Source of the DNA: Planosporangium mesophilum
GTDB lineage: Bacteria > Actinomycetota > Actinomycetes > Mycobacteriales > Micromonosporaceae
Length of the DNA stretch: 64,000 bases
Direction: 5' to 3'
Assembly: GCF_016863255.1 (NCBI RefSeq)
Contig: NZ_BOON01000019.1
Span: 62,001-126,000 of the forward strand
Positions 35,545 through 46,733 of the stretch are shown one piece after another. Under the pieces are notes generated by a model that ran no database searches, was not told the DNA's origin, and saw only the letters and a list, made by a program, of their open reading frames with translations. The position numbers and the translations under genes are program-made. The stretch's first letter is position 1, and the number at the start of each line of letters is the position of its first letter.

Positions 35545-36498
35545 TCAGTCGTCGGCGAGCAGCGCGGTGGCGAGCGTGGTGTGCGTGACCAACCCGCTGA
35601 CGAGCCCGCTGCGCAACACCGCGCGGGCGGCCGGGGCTTTGGCCACGCCGTACGCGATGGCGATGACCTCGGGGATCGCCCGTAGCTCCGGGGCACTGAT
35701 GCCGATCATGCGCTCCGAGAGCCCGGCGTGGACCGGCTGGCCCTCGGCGTTGATGGTGACGCCGGAGATTTCGGCACAGGTACCGAGGCGTCTCATCAGC
35801 TTCCGGTCCCGTTCCTCGGCGGCGTCGTAGATCGTCGACTGTCCGGCAGCCCACCGCCCGACCCCGACGACGGCCTTGGTCACCGAGCCGAACAGGCCGA
35901 AGGCCCGCGCGATCTCCGGCTGCTTGCGCATGGCGCGCGCGGTCGCGGCGTTCGGCACGACCAGGGGGGCGTGGAAGAAGTGCGCCGGGCCGCCGGACAC
36001 CCGGGCCGCGGCGCGGACCAGGTCGATGGAGCTGTCGTCGGTCTCGGCGCGGGCCAGGGCGCCGGTGAGTTGGACGATCGGGACGGGAGCCAGCCGGGTG
36101 AGGGCGACGGTCATGGCGGCCACCGATCGGGCCCAGGCCAGCCCGAGCACGTCGTCCGGCGTGACGATCTCGGTCAGCAGGTCGGCCGCGGCCTCGCCCA
36201 GGTTCCGGTGGAGGGAGACGGCGTCTTCCTCGAGCGTGTCGACCACAACCGCGTGCCGGAGTCCGTACCTGGTCTGCAGGCGGCCGGAGAGCTCGACGTC
36301 GATCGTCCCCGGGTACCCGATCTCGATGCGCACGATGCCGGCCGTCAGCGCGGTCTGGATGAGCCGGGCCACCTTGAACCGGCTGAGACTGAACTCGTCA
36401 GCTATCTCCACTTTGGACTTGCCGTCCAGGTAGTACCGGCGGGCGACGGAGGCGGTGAGAACCAGCTCGGCCGGGCCGCCGGGAAATCCTGCCGACAT
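35545..36498 (-). CDS. SorC/DeoR-type sugar-binding transcriptional regulator
   Basis: A 317-residue protein. The N-terminal HTH is RYYLDGKSKVEIADEFSLSRFKVARLIQTAL; the C-terminal sugar-phosphate-sensing SorC domain has DVLGLAWARSVAAM, HFFHAPLVVPNA and GVGRWAAGQSTIYD. The ATG at 36498 has GGGAGG close by; the ATG at 36519 is possible but lacks a ribosome site. It probably senses a polyol-phosphate or polyol and controls both its own operon and the divergent transporter. Confidence 0.92.
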   Translation of the reverse strand: MSAGFPGGPAELVLTASVARRYYLDGKSKVEIADEFSLSRFKVARLIQTALTAGIVRIEIGYPGTIDVELSGRLQTRYGLRHAVVVDTLEEDAVSLHRNLGEAAADLLTEIVTPDDVLGLAWARSVAAMTVALTRLAPVPIVQLTGALARAETDDSSIDLVRAAARVSGGPAHFFHAPLVVPNAATARAMRKQPEIARAFGLFGSVTKAVVGVGRWAAGQSTIYDAAEERDRKLMRRLGTCAEISGVTINAEGQPVHAGLSERMIGISAPELRAIPEVIAIAYGVAKAPAARAVLRSGLVSGLVTHTTLATALLADD

Positions 36499-36553
36499 CA
36501 CCCCTCCCCCGCCGCTCATACGAGCATGTCAACCCACAACTGTCGCAGGGCCG

Positions 36554-36607
36554 TTGACTCCGATCCTTGGCGACTACCAGACTACAGATGAGTTCAAGCC
36601 CGCTCAT
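36554..36607 (+). promoter_or_regulatory. Promoter/operator of the polyol transporter operon
   Basis: TTGACT (36554-36559) and CAGACT (36578-36583) at 18-nt spacing form a plausible promoter. An inverted repeat ATGAG/CTCAT (36588-36592 and 36603-36607) lies at the expected start region, suiting control by the SorC-type protein. Confidence 0.45.
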
Positions 36608-36654
36608 TTGCGCATTCGGGCGGATGGATGGCTGCCCGACACCAGGAGGCAGTA

Positions 36655-38028
36655 ATGGCTCGATGGCAGGCAGTAACTCCTCGATTGGCGGTCGCCGTCA
36701 CGGTGATCGCGCTGTCGGCCACCGGCTGCGCCGGATGGGGCGGCGGGGTCGGCGGTGGCGGGAAGGGCAGCATCAACGTCCTGATGGTCAACAACCCGCA
36801 GATGGTCGACCTCCAGCGGTTGACCGCGGCCAACTTCACCAGACAGACCGGCATCACGGTCAACTTCACCGTGCTGCCGGAGAACGACGTCCGTGACAAG
36901 ATCAGTCAGGAGTTCTCCAGCCAGGCGGGCCAGTACGACGTCGCGTCGCTGAGCAACTTCGAGATTCCGATCTACGCCCGCAGTAAATGGATCGCGCCAC
37001 TGGACGCCTACATCAAGGCCGATCCCCAGTTCGACCAGGACGACATCCTCAAGCCGATGACGCAGTCGCTCACCGCCGACGACGGCAAGATCTACGGAGA
37101 GCCGTTCTACGGCGAGTCGTCATTCCTGATGTACCGCAAGGACGTGCTGGCGTCGAAGGGCATCACCATGCCGGACAGGCCGACCTGGCAGCAGGTCGCC
37201 GACATCGCCGCCCGCGTCGACAACGCGCAGCCCGGCATGCGCGGCATCTGCCTGCGCGGGCAGCCCGGCTGGGGCCAGGTCTTCGCTCCGCTCACCACCG
37301 TCGTGAACACCTTCGGCGGCACGTGGTTCTCCAAGGACTGGACCCCGAAGGTCAACGCCCGGGAGTTCAAGGAGGCCACCAGGTTCTACGTCGACCTGGT
37401 CCGCGCGCACGGCGAGGCCGGGGCGTCGCAGTCCGGCTTCACCGAGTGCCTCAACAACACCGTCCAGGGCAACACGGCGATGTGGTACGACGCGACGTCG
37501 GCCGCCGGCTCGCTGGAGGCGGCCGACTCCCCGGTCAAGGGCAAGATGGGCTACGTCGCGGCCCCGGTCGTCAAGACCCCGAGCTCCGGCTGGCTGTACG
37601 CGTGGTCCTGGAGCATCGAGCAGGCGAGCAGGAAGAAGGACGACGCCTGGAAGTTCATCTCCTGGGCGTCCAGCAAGCAGTACGAGGAACTGGTCGGCAG
37701 CCAGCTCGGCTGGTCGAAGGTCCCGGCGGGCAAACGCGCGTCGACCTACTCCAACCCCGAGTACCTGACGGAGGCGGGCGCGTTTGCCCAGCCCACTCGC
37801 CAGGCCATCGAGAGCGCCGATCCGCGTAATCCCGGCGTGCAACCGCGACCGGCGATCGGCATCCAGTTCGTCGACATTCCGGAGTTCACCGACCTGGCCA
37901 CTCAGGTGTCGCTGGACGTGAGCTCCGCGATCGCGGGCCGGATGAGCGTGGACGCCGCGCTCGACCACGGGCAGGCCCTGGCCGGCGACGTCGCCGAGCG
38001 GTACCAGGCCCGTGAGAAGAAGAAGTAG
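36655..38028 (+). CDS. Polyol ABC transporter substrate-binding lipoprotein
   Basis: A 457-residue exported protein. The signal peptide ends in an SATGC lipobox (Cys near residue 25), with a Gly-rich linker after it. The fold is SBP family 1 (MalE/SmoE-like): KIYGEPFYGESSFLMYRKDVLASKGI and SGWLYAWSWSIEQASRKKDDAWKFISWAS are typical of sorbitol/mannitol-binding proteins. ATG 36655 has CAGGAGG at about 6 nt. It is the first gene of an operon with two permeases and a mannitol-dehydrogenase-family enzyme. Confidence 0.93.
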   Translation: MARWQAVTPRLAVAVTVIALSATGCAGWGGGVGGGGKGSINVLMVNNPQMVDLQRLTAANFTRQTGITVNFTVLPENDVRDKISQEFSSQAGQYDVASLSNFEIPIYARSKWIAPLDAYIKADPQFDQDDILKPMTQSLTADDGKIYGEPFYGESSFLMYRKDVLASKGITMPDRPTWQQVADIAARVDNAQPGMRGICLRGQPGWGQVFAPLTTVVNTFGGTWFSKDWTPKVNAREFKEATRFYVDLVRAHGEAGASQSGFTECLNNTVQGNTAMWYDATSAAGSLEAADSPVKGKMGYVAAPVVKTPSSGWLYAWSWSIEQASRKKDDAWKFISWASSKQYEELVGSQLGWSKVPAGKRASTYSNPEYLTEAGAFAQPTRQAIESADPRNPGVQPRPAIGIQFVDIPEFTDLATQVSLDVSSAIAGRMSVDAALDHGQALAGDVAERYQAREKKK

Positions 38029-38036
38029 AGGTCGAC

Positions 38037-39038
38037 ATGAGTGAGCCAACCGAGCCTCCGCGGGGTGCGGCCACGAGCGCCGCTGTCGATACCTCCCGCG
38101 ACCGGAGCCGGGCCGCCCAGAGCGCGCGCGTGTCGGGCCCGCTGCGGCGAAGCGGCGACTGGGCCCGCCGGGCGCCGTTGCTGCCCGCGCTGATTTTCAT
38201 GATCGTCGTGACCCAACTGCCGTTCGTGGCGACGTTGGTCATCTCGTTCATGGACTGGAACGCGTACTACCCCGATGAGCGCGGCTTCGCCGGCTTCGCC
38301 AACTTCCGCCGGGTCTTCACCGACATCAACCTGCGCAACGCCGTGATCACGACGATCATCCTCACCGCGGCCGTCGTGCTCATCAGCCTGCTGCTCGGCA
38401 TGCTGATCGCGCTGCTGCTCGACCGGAAGTTCCGCGGCCGGGGCGCGGTGCGGACCATGTTGATCGCGCCGTTCCTCATCGTCCCGGTGGCCGCCGCGCT
38501 GGTGTGGAAGCACGCCCTCTACAACCCCGAGTACGGACTCCTCAACGGCGCCCTCACCTGGATCTGGCACCTGTTCGGCGCCGACCGGCCGCCGCAGCCG
38601 GACTGGATCAGCTCGATGCCGCTCGGCGCGGTCATCGCGGCCCTGATCTGGCAGTGGACCCCGTTCATGATGCTGATCCTGCTGGCCGGCCTGCAGAGCC
38701 GTCCCCTGGACGTCATCGAGGCCGCCCGGATCGACGGCGCGAGCGGCTGGGAGATCTTCCGCTACATGACCTTCCCGCACCTGCGCCGGTACCTCGAGCT
38801 GGGAGGCCTGCTCGGCTCGATCTACGTGGTGCAGAACTTCGACCACGTCTTCACCATCACCTCGGGCGGACTCGGCACGGCCAACCTGCCGTACACGATC
38901 TACCAGATCTTCTACAACGCCCACGACTACGGCCGGGCGTCGGCCGCGGCCGTCGTGGTCGTGATCGGCACGATCGTCATCGCGACCTTCGCGCTGCGCA
39001 CCGTGTCGACGCTGTTCCGGGAGGAGAGTTCGCGATGA
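38037..39038 (+). CDS. Polyol ABC transporter permease (MalF/SmoF-like)
   Basis: A 333-residue inner-membrane protein with six or seven helices and a long Arg-rich cytoplasmic N-terminus. The EAA loop facing the ATPase reads EAARIDGASGWEIFRYMTFPHL. It starts 8 nt after the binding-protein stop and overlaps the second permease by 4 nt (ATGA). Confidence 0.93.
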   Translation: MSEPTEPPRGAATSAAVDTSRDRSRAAQSARVSGPLRRSGDWARRAPLLPALIFMIVVTQLPFVATLVISFMDWNAYYPDERGFAGFANFRRVFTDINLRNAVITTIILTAAVVLISLLLGMLIALLLDRKFRGRGAVRTMLIAPFLIVPVAAALVWKHALYNPEYGLLNGALTWIWHLFGADRPPQPDWISSMPLGAVIAALIWQWTPFMMLILLAGLQSRPLDVIEAARIDGASGWEIFRYMTFPHLRRYLELGGLLGSIYVVQNFDHVFTITSGGLGTANLPYTIYQIFYNAHDYGRASAAAVVVVIGTIVIATFALRTVSTLFREESSR

Positions 39039-39928
39039 CCTCGATCACCGATACCGCACCCGTCCCGGCGACCCGCACGGCGGCCGGGGCGCCGCGCGAG
39101 AAGCGGCGCAGCCCTTCCGGGCTCGTACTGACCCTGCTCGCCTGGGTCGTCGGCGTCCTCTTCGTCCTGCCGGTGCTGTGGATGGCGCTCACCTCCCTGC
39201 ACAGCGAGCCCGCCGCGGCCACCAACCCGCCGTCGATCGCGGCTCCGCCGACCCTGCAGGGGTACCGTGACTTCTTCGGCGCGGGCGCCGGTACGACACC
39301 GTGGCCGTCGCTGGCCAACTCACTCACCGCCAGCGTCACCTCCACGATCCTGGTACTGCTGCTGTCGATCCCGGCCGCATACGCGCTGTCCATCAAACCG
39401 GTGCGCAAGTGGACCGACGTGCTGTTCTTCTTCCTGTCCACGAAGATGCTGCCGGTCGTCGCCGGCCTGCTGCCGATCTACCTGTTCGCCCAGAGCGTCG
39501 GACTGCTGGACAACATCTGGCTGCTCGTCCTCTTCTACACCTCGATGAACCTGCCGATCGCGGTGTGGATGATGCGTTCGTTCCTGGCCGAGGTACCGGT
39601 GGAGATGCTGGAGGCGGCGTCGATGGACGGCGCCGGCCTGACCCGTACGCTTCAGTCGGTCGTCGCGCCGGTCGTCATGCCCGGCATCGCCGCGACCTCG
39701 CTGATCTGCTTCATCTTCAGCTGGAACGAGCTGCTGTTCGCCCGGGTACTGACCGGCACGGTGGCGCAGACCGCCCCGGTGTACCTCACCGGCTTCGTCA
39801 CCAGCCAAGGGCTGTTCCTCGCCAAGGTGTGCGCCGCGGCCGTGGCCGTGTCCCTGCCCGTACTGATCGCGGGATTCGCCGCGCAGGACAAGCTGGTGCA
39901 GGGTCTGTCCCTCGGTGCCGTCAAGTAA
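39035..39928 (+). CDS. Polyol ABC transporter permease (MalG/SmoG-like)
   Basis: A 297-residue inner-membrane protein with about six helices and the EAA loop EMLEAASMDGAGLTRTLQSVVAPVV. ATG 39035 overlaps the previous stop. No ATP-binding gene follows; in many actinomycetes a shared MsiK-type ATPase energises such importers, so this system probably borrows one encoded elsewhere. Confidence 0.93.
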   Translation: MTSITDTAPVPATRTAAGAPREKRRSPSGLVLTLLAWVVGVLFVLPVLWMALTSLHSEPAAATNPPSIAAPPTLQGYRDFFGAGAGTTPWPSLANSLTASVTSTILVLLLSIPAAYALSIKPVRKWTDVLFFFLSTKMLPVVAGLLPIYLFAQSVGLLDNIWLLVLFYTSMNLPIAVWMMRSFLAEVPVEMLEAASMDGAGLTRTLQSVVAPVVMPGIAATSLICFIFSWNELLFARVLTGTVAQTAPVYLTGFVTSQGLFLAKVCAAAVAVSLPVLIAGFAAQDKLVQGLSLGAVK

Positions 39929-39940
39929 CAGGAGGACGCC

Positions 39941-41419
39941 ATGCCGACGCCGCTGAACACCGAAACCCTGCCTGCGCTGCGGGACCGCGTTCCGGTACCG
40001 GCCTATGACCGCGGCCGGCTCCGTACCGGGATCGTCCACTTCGGAGTCGGAGGGTTTCACCGCGCCCACCAGGCCATGTACCTCGACCGCCTGATGGACG
40101 AGGGCAAGGCCCTGGACTGGGCGATCTGCGGGGTCGGCGTGATGCCGGCCGACCGGCGCATGAAGGAGGTGCTCGACGCGCAGGACGGGCTGTACACCCT
40201 GGTGGTCAAGGCACCCGACGGCACGATGCAGGCCCGGGTGGTCGGTTCGATCCGCGAGTACCTGTTCGCGCCCGACGATCCGGAGGCGGTTGTCGAGAAG
40301 ATGGCCGACGAACAGACCCGGATCGTGTCGTTGACGGTCACCGAGGGCGGCTACAACGTCAACGCCGTCACCGGGGAGTTCGACGCGACCAACCCGGACG
40401 TCGGGCACGACCTCCAGCCCGGCGCGTCCCCCCGGACCACCTTCGGGCTGATCACCGAGGCGCTCGCGCGCCGCCGTGACCGCGGCCTTCCACCGTTCAC
40501 GATCATGTCGTGCGACAACATCCAGGGCAACGGCGACGCCGCGAAGCGCAGCTTCGTCACGTACGCCAAGCTGCGCGACCCCGAGCTCGGGGAATGGATC
40601 GCGCGGGAGGTGCGGTTCCCCAACAGCATGGTGGACCGCATCACCCCGGTGACCACCTCCGACGACATCGCCGAGGTCCGCCGGCAGTTCCAGATCGACG
40701 ACCGGTGGCCCGTCGTGTGCGAGCCGTTCACCCAGTGGGTCCTGGAGGACCGCTTCAACGTCGGACGCCCGCCGCTGGAGGACGTGGGCGTACAGCTCGT
40801 CGCGGACGTCGAGCCGTACGAGCTGATGAAGCTTCGCCTACTCAACGCCAGCCACCAGGCCCTCTGCTACTTCGGCTACCTGGCCGGGTACCGGCTGGTG
40901 CACGAGGTGTGCCAGGACCGGCTGTTCGCGGAGTTCCTCCTGGACTACATGGACCGGGAGGCGACGCCGACGCTGGAGCCGGTGCCCGGCATCGACCTCG
41001 ACGGGTACAAGCACAACCTGATCGCCCGCTTCTCCAACGCCGGGGTACGCGACACCGTCGCGCGGCTGTGCGCGGAGAGTTCCGACCGCATCCCGAAGTG
41101 GCTGCTGCCGGTGATCCGCCACAACCTCACAGGCGGCGGGGAGATCCACCGGTCGGCCGCCGTGGTCGCGAGCTGGGCCCGGTACGCCGAAGGAGTGGAC
41201 GAGGAAGGCCGGCCCATCGAGGTGGTCGACCGGCTGAAGGACGTCCTGATGGCCAACGCGCGGCGCCAGTGGGAGGACCCGCTCGCCTTCGTCGCCAACC
41301 GGGAGGTGTTCGGGGATCTCGTCGACAACGAACGCTTCGTCACGGCGTACCGGTCGGCGCTCGGGTCGCTGCACGACAAGGGCGCTCGCGCGACCCTCGA
41401 GGAGCTCGTCACGAGGTGA
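39941..41419 (+). CDS. Mannitol dehydrogenase family protein (polyol 2-dehydrogenase)
   Basis: A 492-residue long-chain polyol dehydrogenase. The Rossmann region IVHFGVGGFHRAHQAMYLD opens the NAD domain. The family signature lies around TIMSCDNIQGNGDAAKRSF, and the C-terminal domain includes KLRLLNASHQALCYFGYLAG, where the catalytic Lys and conserved Asn/His sit. It should oxidise mannitol, arabitol or sorbitol to the ketose. ATG 39941 has CAGGAGGA upstream, 12 nt after the permease stop. Together with the zinc dehydrogenase it gives the locus two polyol dehydrogenases. Confidence 0.94.
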   Translation: MPTPLNTETLPALRDRVPVPAYDRGRLRTGIVHFGVGGFHRAHQAMYLDRLMDEGKALDWAICGVGVMPADRRMKEVLDAQDGLYTLVVKAPDGTMQARVVGSIREYLFAPDDPEAVVEKMADEQTRIVSLTVTEGGYNVNAVTGEFDATNPDVGHDLQPGASPRTTFGLITEALARRRDRGLPPFTIMSCDNIQGNGDAAKRSFVTYAKLRDPELGEWIAREVRFPNSMVDRITPVTTSDDIAEVRRQFQIDDRWPVVCEPFTQWVLEDRFNVGRPPLEDVGVQLVADVEPYELMKLRLLNASHQALCYFGYLAGYRLVHEVCQDRLFAEFLLDYMDREATPTLEPVPGIDLDGYKHNLIARFSNAGVRDTVARLCAESSDRIPKWLLPVIRHNLTGGGEIHRSAAVVASWARYAEGVDEEGRPIEVVDRLKDVLMANARRQWEDPLAFVANREVFGDLVDNERFVTAYRSALGSLHDKGARATLEELVTR

Positions 41420-41463
41420 CCGTCGGACGTGCCCGGAACCGGGCTTGGCGCGACACCCCCGGC

Positions 41464-41504
41464 AGATGTCCAGGTCGGCCGGTAAGCGGCCGACCTGGAC
41501 ATCT
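41464..41504. terminator. 18-bp perfect-stem bidirectional terminator
   Basis: The arms at 41464-41481 and 41487-41504 are perfectly complementary around GTAAG, between the convergent polyol dehydrogenase and katG. Confidence 0.85.
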
Positions 41505-41508
41505 CCGA

Positions 41509-43740
<2,232 letters not shown>

Positions 43741-43792
43741 TTACCGTTCTTCTGATGGCTGGCTGATCAAAGCTGTGTTGCTCTGTCCGCGA

Positions 43793-44206
43793 TCAACACA
43801 GCGGGCACCGACCCCAGTAGATGACCTCGGCTTCGTCGATCCGGTAGCCCGCGTCGTCGGCGGCCGTCAGGCAGGGTGCGGGTCCGACCGCACCGTCGAC
43901 GTCGGCGATCGCGCCGCACGACCGGCAGACGACGTGGTGGTGGTTGTCCCCGACCCGCGCCTCGTAGCGCGCCACGGAGCCCGCCGGCTGGATACGCCGC
44001 ACCAGACCCGCAGCGGTCAACGCGCGCAGCACGTCGTAGACGGCCTGGTGGGACACCTCACCGAGGTCCTCGCGCACGACGCTGATGATCGACTCCGTCT
44101 CGGCGTGCGGATGGTCGTGCACTGCGGACAGCACCGCGACCCGGGGACGCGTCACACGCAGAGCAGCCCCGCGCAACATCCCCTCAAAGTCCGAGGTCGT
44201 TGGCAC
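43793..44206 (-). CDS. furA: FurA-type metal/peroxide-responsive repressor
   Basis: A 137-residue Fur-family protein. The winged-helix part is RVTRPRVAVLSAVHDHPHAETESIISVVREDLGEVSHQAVYDVL. The metal/dimer domain has VGDNHHHVVCRSCGAIADV and ends with a second Cys pair, CPLC. The open frame runs to a TTG at 44242, but the GTG at 44206 is chosen because a promoter places the transcript start exactly there. FurA in other actinobacteria represses furA-katG and is released by peroxide. It is cotranscribed with katG. Confidence 0.94.
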   Translation of the reverse strand: MPTTSDFEGMLRGAALRVTRPRVAVLSAVHDHPHAETESIISVVREDLGEVSHQAVYDVLRALTAAGLVRRIQPAGSVARYEARVGDNHHHVVCRSCGAIADVDGAVGPAPCLTAADDAGYRIDEAEVIYWGRCPLC

Positions 44207-44245
44207 ACTCCGAAGTCTTCCCCATCTTCTGGAACCAATCAAGTA
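44206..44245 (-). promoter_or_regulatory. Leaderless furA-katG promoter with Fur-like box
   Basis: On the minus strand, TTGATT (44237-44242) and AAGACT (44214-44219) are separated by exactly 17 nt, and the GTG start lies 7 nt after the -10. The stretch CTTGATTGGTTCCAGAAG resembles the mycobacterial FurA box, as I recall it. Confidence 0.7.
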
Positions 44246-44370
44246 TCAGGTGCGGCCGGTCAACCGGACGATACTGCTGTCGGGCGGCTGCCGATCATCC
44301 ATTGCGCTCGGAGCGTCGTTCCTTGATGCTCACATCCCGACGCGAAACATCTCCACGTCAGGAGGCGGTC

Positions 44371-45564
44371 ATGGTCGGTTCTCGGGACCGTCTCGCGCGC
44401 ACCGGGGTGGCCGGCGTTTACTTCGTCCAGGGGATGTGCTTCGCAGCGCTCCTGACGCGGGTCCCCGCGCTGCAGGAGAAGTTCGGCTTCTCCGAGGGGC
44501 AACTCTCGCTGGTCCTGCTCGCTGTTCCGGTGGTGGCCGGTGTCGGCAGCGTCCTCGCGGGACTGCTGGCCACCCGTTTCGGAAGCGCGATCGTGCTCCG
44601 GGTCGGTGGTCTCGGCGTGTGCGCCTCGATCGTCGGCACCGGCCTGGTCGCCTCCCGGACCACGCTGTACCTCGATCTGGCCGCGGTCGGGCTGTTCCTC
44701 GGCCTGGTCGACGCCGCCATGAACATGCAAGGGGTCGCCGTCCAGCGCCGGTACGGCCGCCCGGTGCTCGCCTCGTTCCACGGCGTCTGGAGCGCAGGGG
44801 CAATCGCCGGCGCGCTCGCGACCGCCGTGACCGCCCACTGGCGCTGGGCGCTGGGGTCCGCCCTGGGCGCGGTCGCGCTCCTCGGGGCCGCGATCGCCCT
44901 GGCTGCCGGGCCCCGCCTGCTGCGCCCGGCCGAGGAGGTCAGCCCGGTCCGCGACAACGCCGTCACGCGGATCCCGTGGGCGCCGATCGTCGCCGTCGGC
45001 ACCGCGATGATGCTCATGTACATCGCCGACTCGGCGACCTCCAACTGGAGCGCGGTGTACCTGCACACCGGTCTGCACAGCAGCCAGGGCGTCGCGGCGC
45101 TGGGGCTCGCCGCGTACCAGACCTGCATGGTCGTCGGACGAGCGTTCGCCGATCGCCTCGTCGCCCGCCACGGTCCCGTACGCGCGGTCTCCATCGGCGG
45201 CGCCGTCGGCGTGCTCGGCCTCCTGGTCGTGGTCGTGGCGAGGAGCCCGGCAGTGGGCATCGCGGGGTTCGCCGTGCTCGGTCTGGGCCTGTGCGTTGTC
45301 GTACCGCAGTCGTTCTCGGTGGCGGGTCAACTGGATCCGGGCGGGACCGGGATCGCGGTGGCCCGGGTCAACCTGTTCAACTACGTCGGCTTCGTGGTGG
45401 GGGCGGCCCTCATCGGCCTGGTGGCCCAGAGCCGGGGCTTGCGGGCGGCGTTCCTCGTGCCGGCCGTGCTCGCCGTCGGCATCGTCGTGCTGGCCCGCTC
45501 GTTCCGTCCCCGAGCCGTGGCTGCCGGGGACGCGCGTGGGGTTCGTCCCGTCGTCGGCGGGTAG
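44371..45564 (+). CDS. MFS transporter (YbjJ-like)
   Basis: A 397-residue protein with about 12 hydrophobic helices. The FFVQG-like start (GVYFVQGMCFAALLTRVPALQEKFGFSEGQL), the loop-2 region GLLATRFGSAIVLRVGG, GLVDAAMNMQGVAVQRRYGRPVLASFHGVWSAG and SATSNWSAVYLH match the YbjJ/fucose-permease-like branch of the major facilitator superfamily. The substrate is unknown. ATG 44371 has AGGAGG at 6 nt. It is divergent from furA by 164 nt, so peroxide control is possible but unproven. Confidence 0.88.
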   Translation: MVGSRDRLARTGVAGVYFVQGMCFAALLTRVPALQEKFGFSEGQLSLVLLAVPVVAGVGSVLAGLLATRFGSAIVLRVGGLGVCASIVGTGLVASRTTLYLDLAAVGLFLGLVDAAMNMQGVAVQRRYGRPVLASFHGVWSAGAIAGALATAVTAHWRWALGSALGAVALLGAAIALAAGPRLLRPAEEVSPVRDNAVTRIPWAPIVAVGTAMMLMYIADSATSNWSAVYLHTGLHSSQGVAALGLAAYQTCMVVGRAFADRLVARHGPVRAVSIGGAVGVLGLLVVVVARSPAVGIAGFAVLGLGLCVVVPQSFSVAGQLDPGGTGIAVARVNLFNYVGFVVGAALIGLVAQSRGLRAAFLVPAVLAVGIVVLARSFRPRAVAAGDARGVRPVVGG

Positions 45565-45640
45565 TGCGCCGCCAGCCGACAACGGGGCCGAGACTGGCAG
45601 GCTTCATCAGGACCCGGTGGCTGAAAATTCCTGGTGGAGG

Positions 45641-45772
45641 TCAGACGATCGTGAGGGCGGCGGTCAGGGCCGGCAGGTCGTAGGGTACGACCACCGCCAG
45701 CGGCGTGTCGGTCTTACGGCCGAGCTGACTGATGATCAGCGCACCAACGGAAGACTCTGCTTGCCAGACCCC
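45641..45772 (-). pseudogene. C-terminal remnant of an unidentified gene
   Basis: 43 codons in good actinobacterial codon usage, ending at a stop, with no start: the frame opens right after a TGA. It reads VWQAESSVGALIISQLGRK then TDTPLAVVVPYDLPALTAAL. Nothing upstream continues it in another frame, so the 5' part has been lost. I do not recognise the family. Confidence 0.5.
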
Positions 45773-45820
45773 TCACCCCTGCAGCCCAGCGGTTATGGTC
45801 GATCACGCACAATCTGCGAC

Positions 45821-46333
45821 ATGATCAGCACCGCTTCCTCCCGCGTGCCCGAACCCCAGCCAGCACGCAAACTTGTGTACGGCCACGCCCAGGCCCACGA
45901 CTGCCTTGCCTTCGCTGACGCCGAAACCGCCGCCGAGGAGGCGAACGAAATCGTCGCGATCGCCTCCGCGCGCACCTGGGGCGAAGCTCGTAGTGTTGCC
46001 GTCCGCCACACCTGGAACCCGGCCGGTCCCGAGTACGTGGAGCTGGACGAGCACGACGATGCCGAACCCTTCGACATCAATGAGCTCGGCGCTGTAGCCG
46101 ACGGCAACTGGCCCAAGATGGTGACGAGCCGCGGACTCACCCTCCTGCCCAAGGACCTCCAAACCCGATTCGGCACGAACGCGGACACCGTCTTCAACGG
46201 CGACTACCTGGAGATTCCCCTCGCCGCCGAGGCTGAACTCGTCGCGGCGCTGCGGGAACGCGGCCTCGAGATGACCCGCGACGACGATCTGATCAACACT
46301 CTGGACGGCCGTACCTTCAACCCGGCGGACTGA
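45821..46333 (+). CDS. Hypothetical protein
   Basis: 170 residues, acidic. The start is ATG 45821, with a TATGGT -10-like element about 20 nt upstream and no Shine-Dalgarno. The sequence has a helical Ala/Glu-rich N-terminal half (ADAETAAEEANEIVAIASARTWGEA), a PEYVELDEHDDAEPFD acidic stretch and a C-terminal AELVAALRERGLEMTRDDDLI. I know no family. It sits between two gene remnants in an accessory stretch. The frame also runs upstream into non-coding sequence. Confidence 0.6.
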   Translation: MISTASSRVPEPQPARKLVYGHAQAHDCLAFADAETAAEEANEIVAIASARTWGEARSVAVRHTWNPAGPEYVELDEHDDAEPFDINELGAVADGNWPKMVTSRGLTLLPKDLQTRFGTNADTVFNGDYLEIPLAAEAELVAALRERGLEMTRDDDLINTLDGRTFNPAD

Positions 46334-46341
46334 CGGCATAG

Positions 46342-46521
46342 CGCGATGTCGGCGCTCGTCGCCTTGCCGACCTCGGACGGCAGCAGGCGAGCCTGATTGA
46401 AGGGCTGGACCTGGACGTCCACGCGAACTTCGTGACGCTCCGGCGGCAGGTCCGCGCGGCCCTGGCCGCACATCCTGCCGCCATGGAGATCGACGCCATC
46501 GTGCGGGAAATGCTGAGCTAA
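46342..46521 (+). pseudogene. Truncated helical protein fragment
   Basis: 59 codons from just after a TAG to a TAA, with clear coding bias (LADLGRQQASLIEGLDLD; VHANFVTLRRQVRAALAAH; EIDAIVREMLS) but no usable start before an internal GTG. It is probably the 3' end of a broken gene. Confidence 0.45.
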
Positions 46522-46529
46522 GCCCATGC

Positions 46530-46733
46530 TCAGGGAAGGTTGAACTCGCCCTTGCTTACACCGTCGAGGAACGCGTCCCACTCGTGATTAGTAAAGACCA
46601 GAACCGGCCCGGTGCGGTCCTTGGTGTCGCGAACCGCGACGCCGTCGTCCAGGAAGGCGACCTCGACACATCCGCCGTTGTTACCGGACTTCGTGCTCTT
46701 GCGCCACGCGGCGCGGGACAGATCGGGTGTCAC
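46530..46733 (-). CDS. DUF397 domain protein
   Basis: 67 residues with the family core AAWRKSTKSGNNGGCVEVAFLDDGVAVRDTKDRTGPVLVFTNHEWDAFL. DUF397 proteins nearly always accompany XRE/DUF5753 regulators in actinomycetes (the bldB/whiJ-type modules) and are thought to antagonise them in development or stress. Its GTG start lies inside the 3' end of the regulator gene, a 53-nt overlap, so translation is coupled. Confidence 0.93.
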   Translation of the reverse strand: MTPDLSRAAWRKSTKSGNNGGCVEVAFLDDGVAVRDTKDRTGPVLVFTNHEWDAFLDGVSKGEFNLP

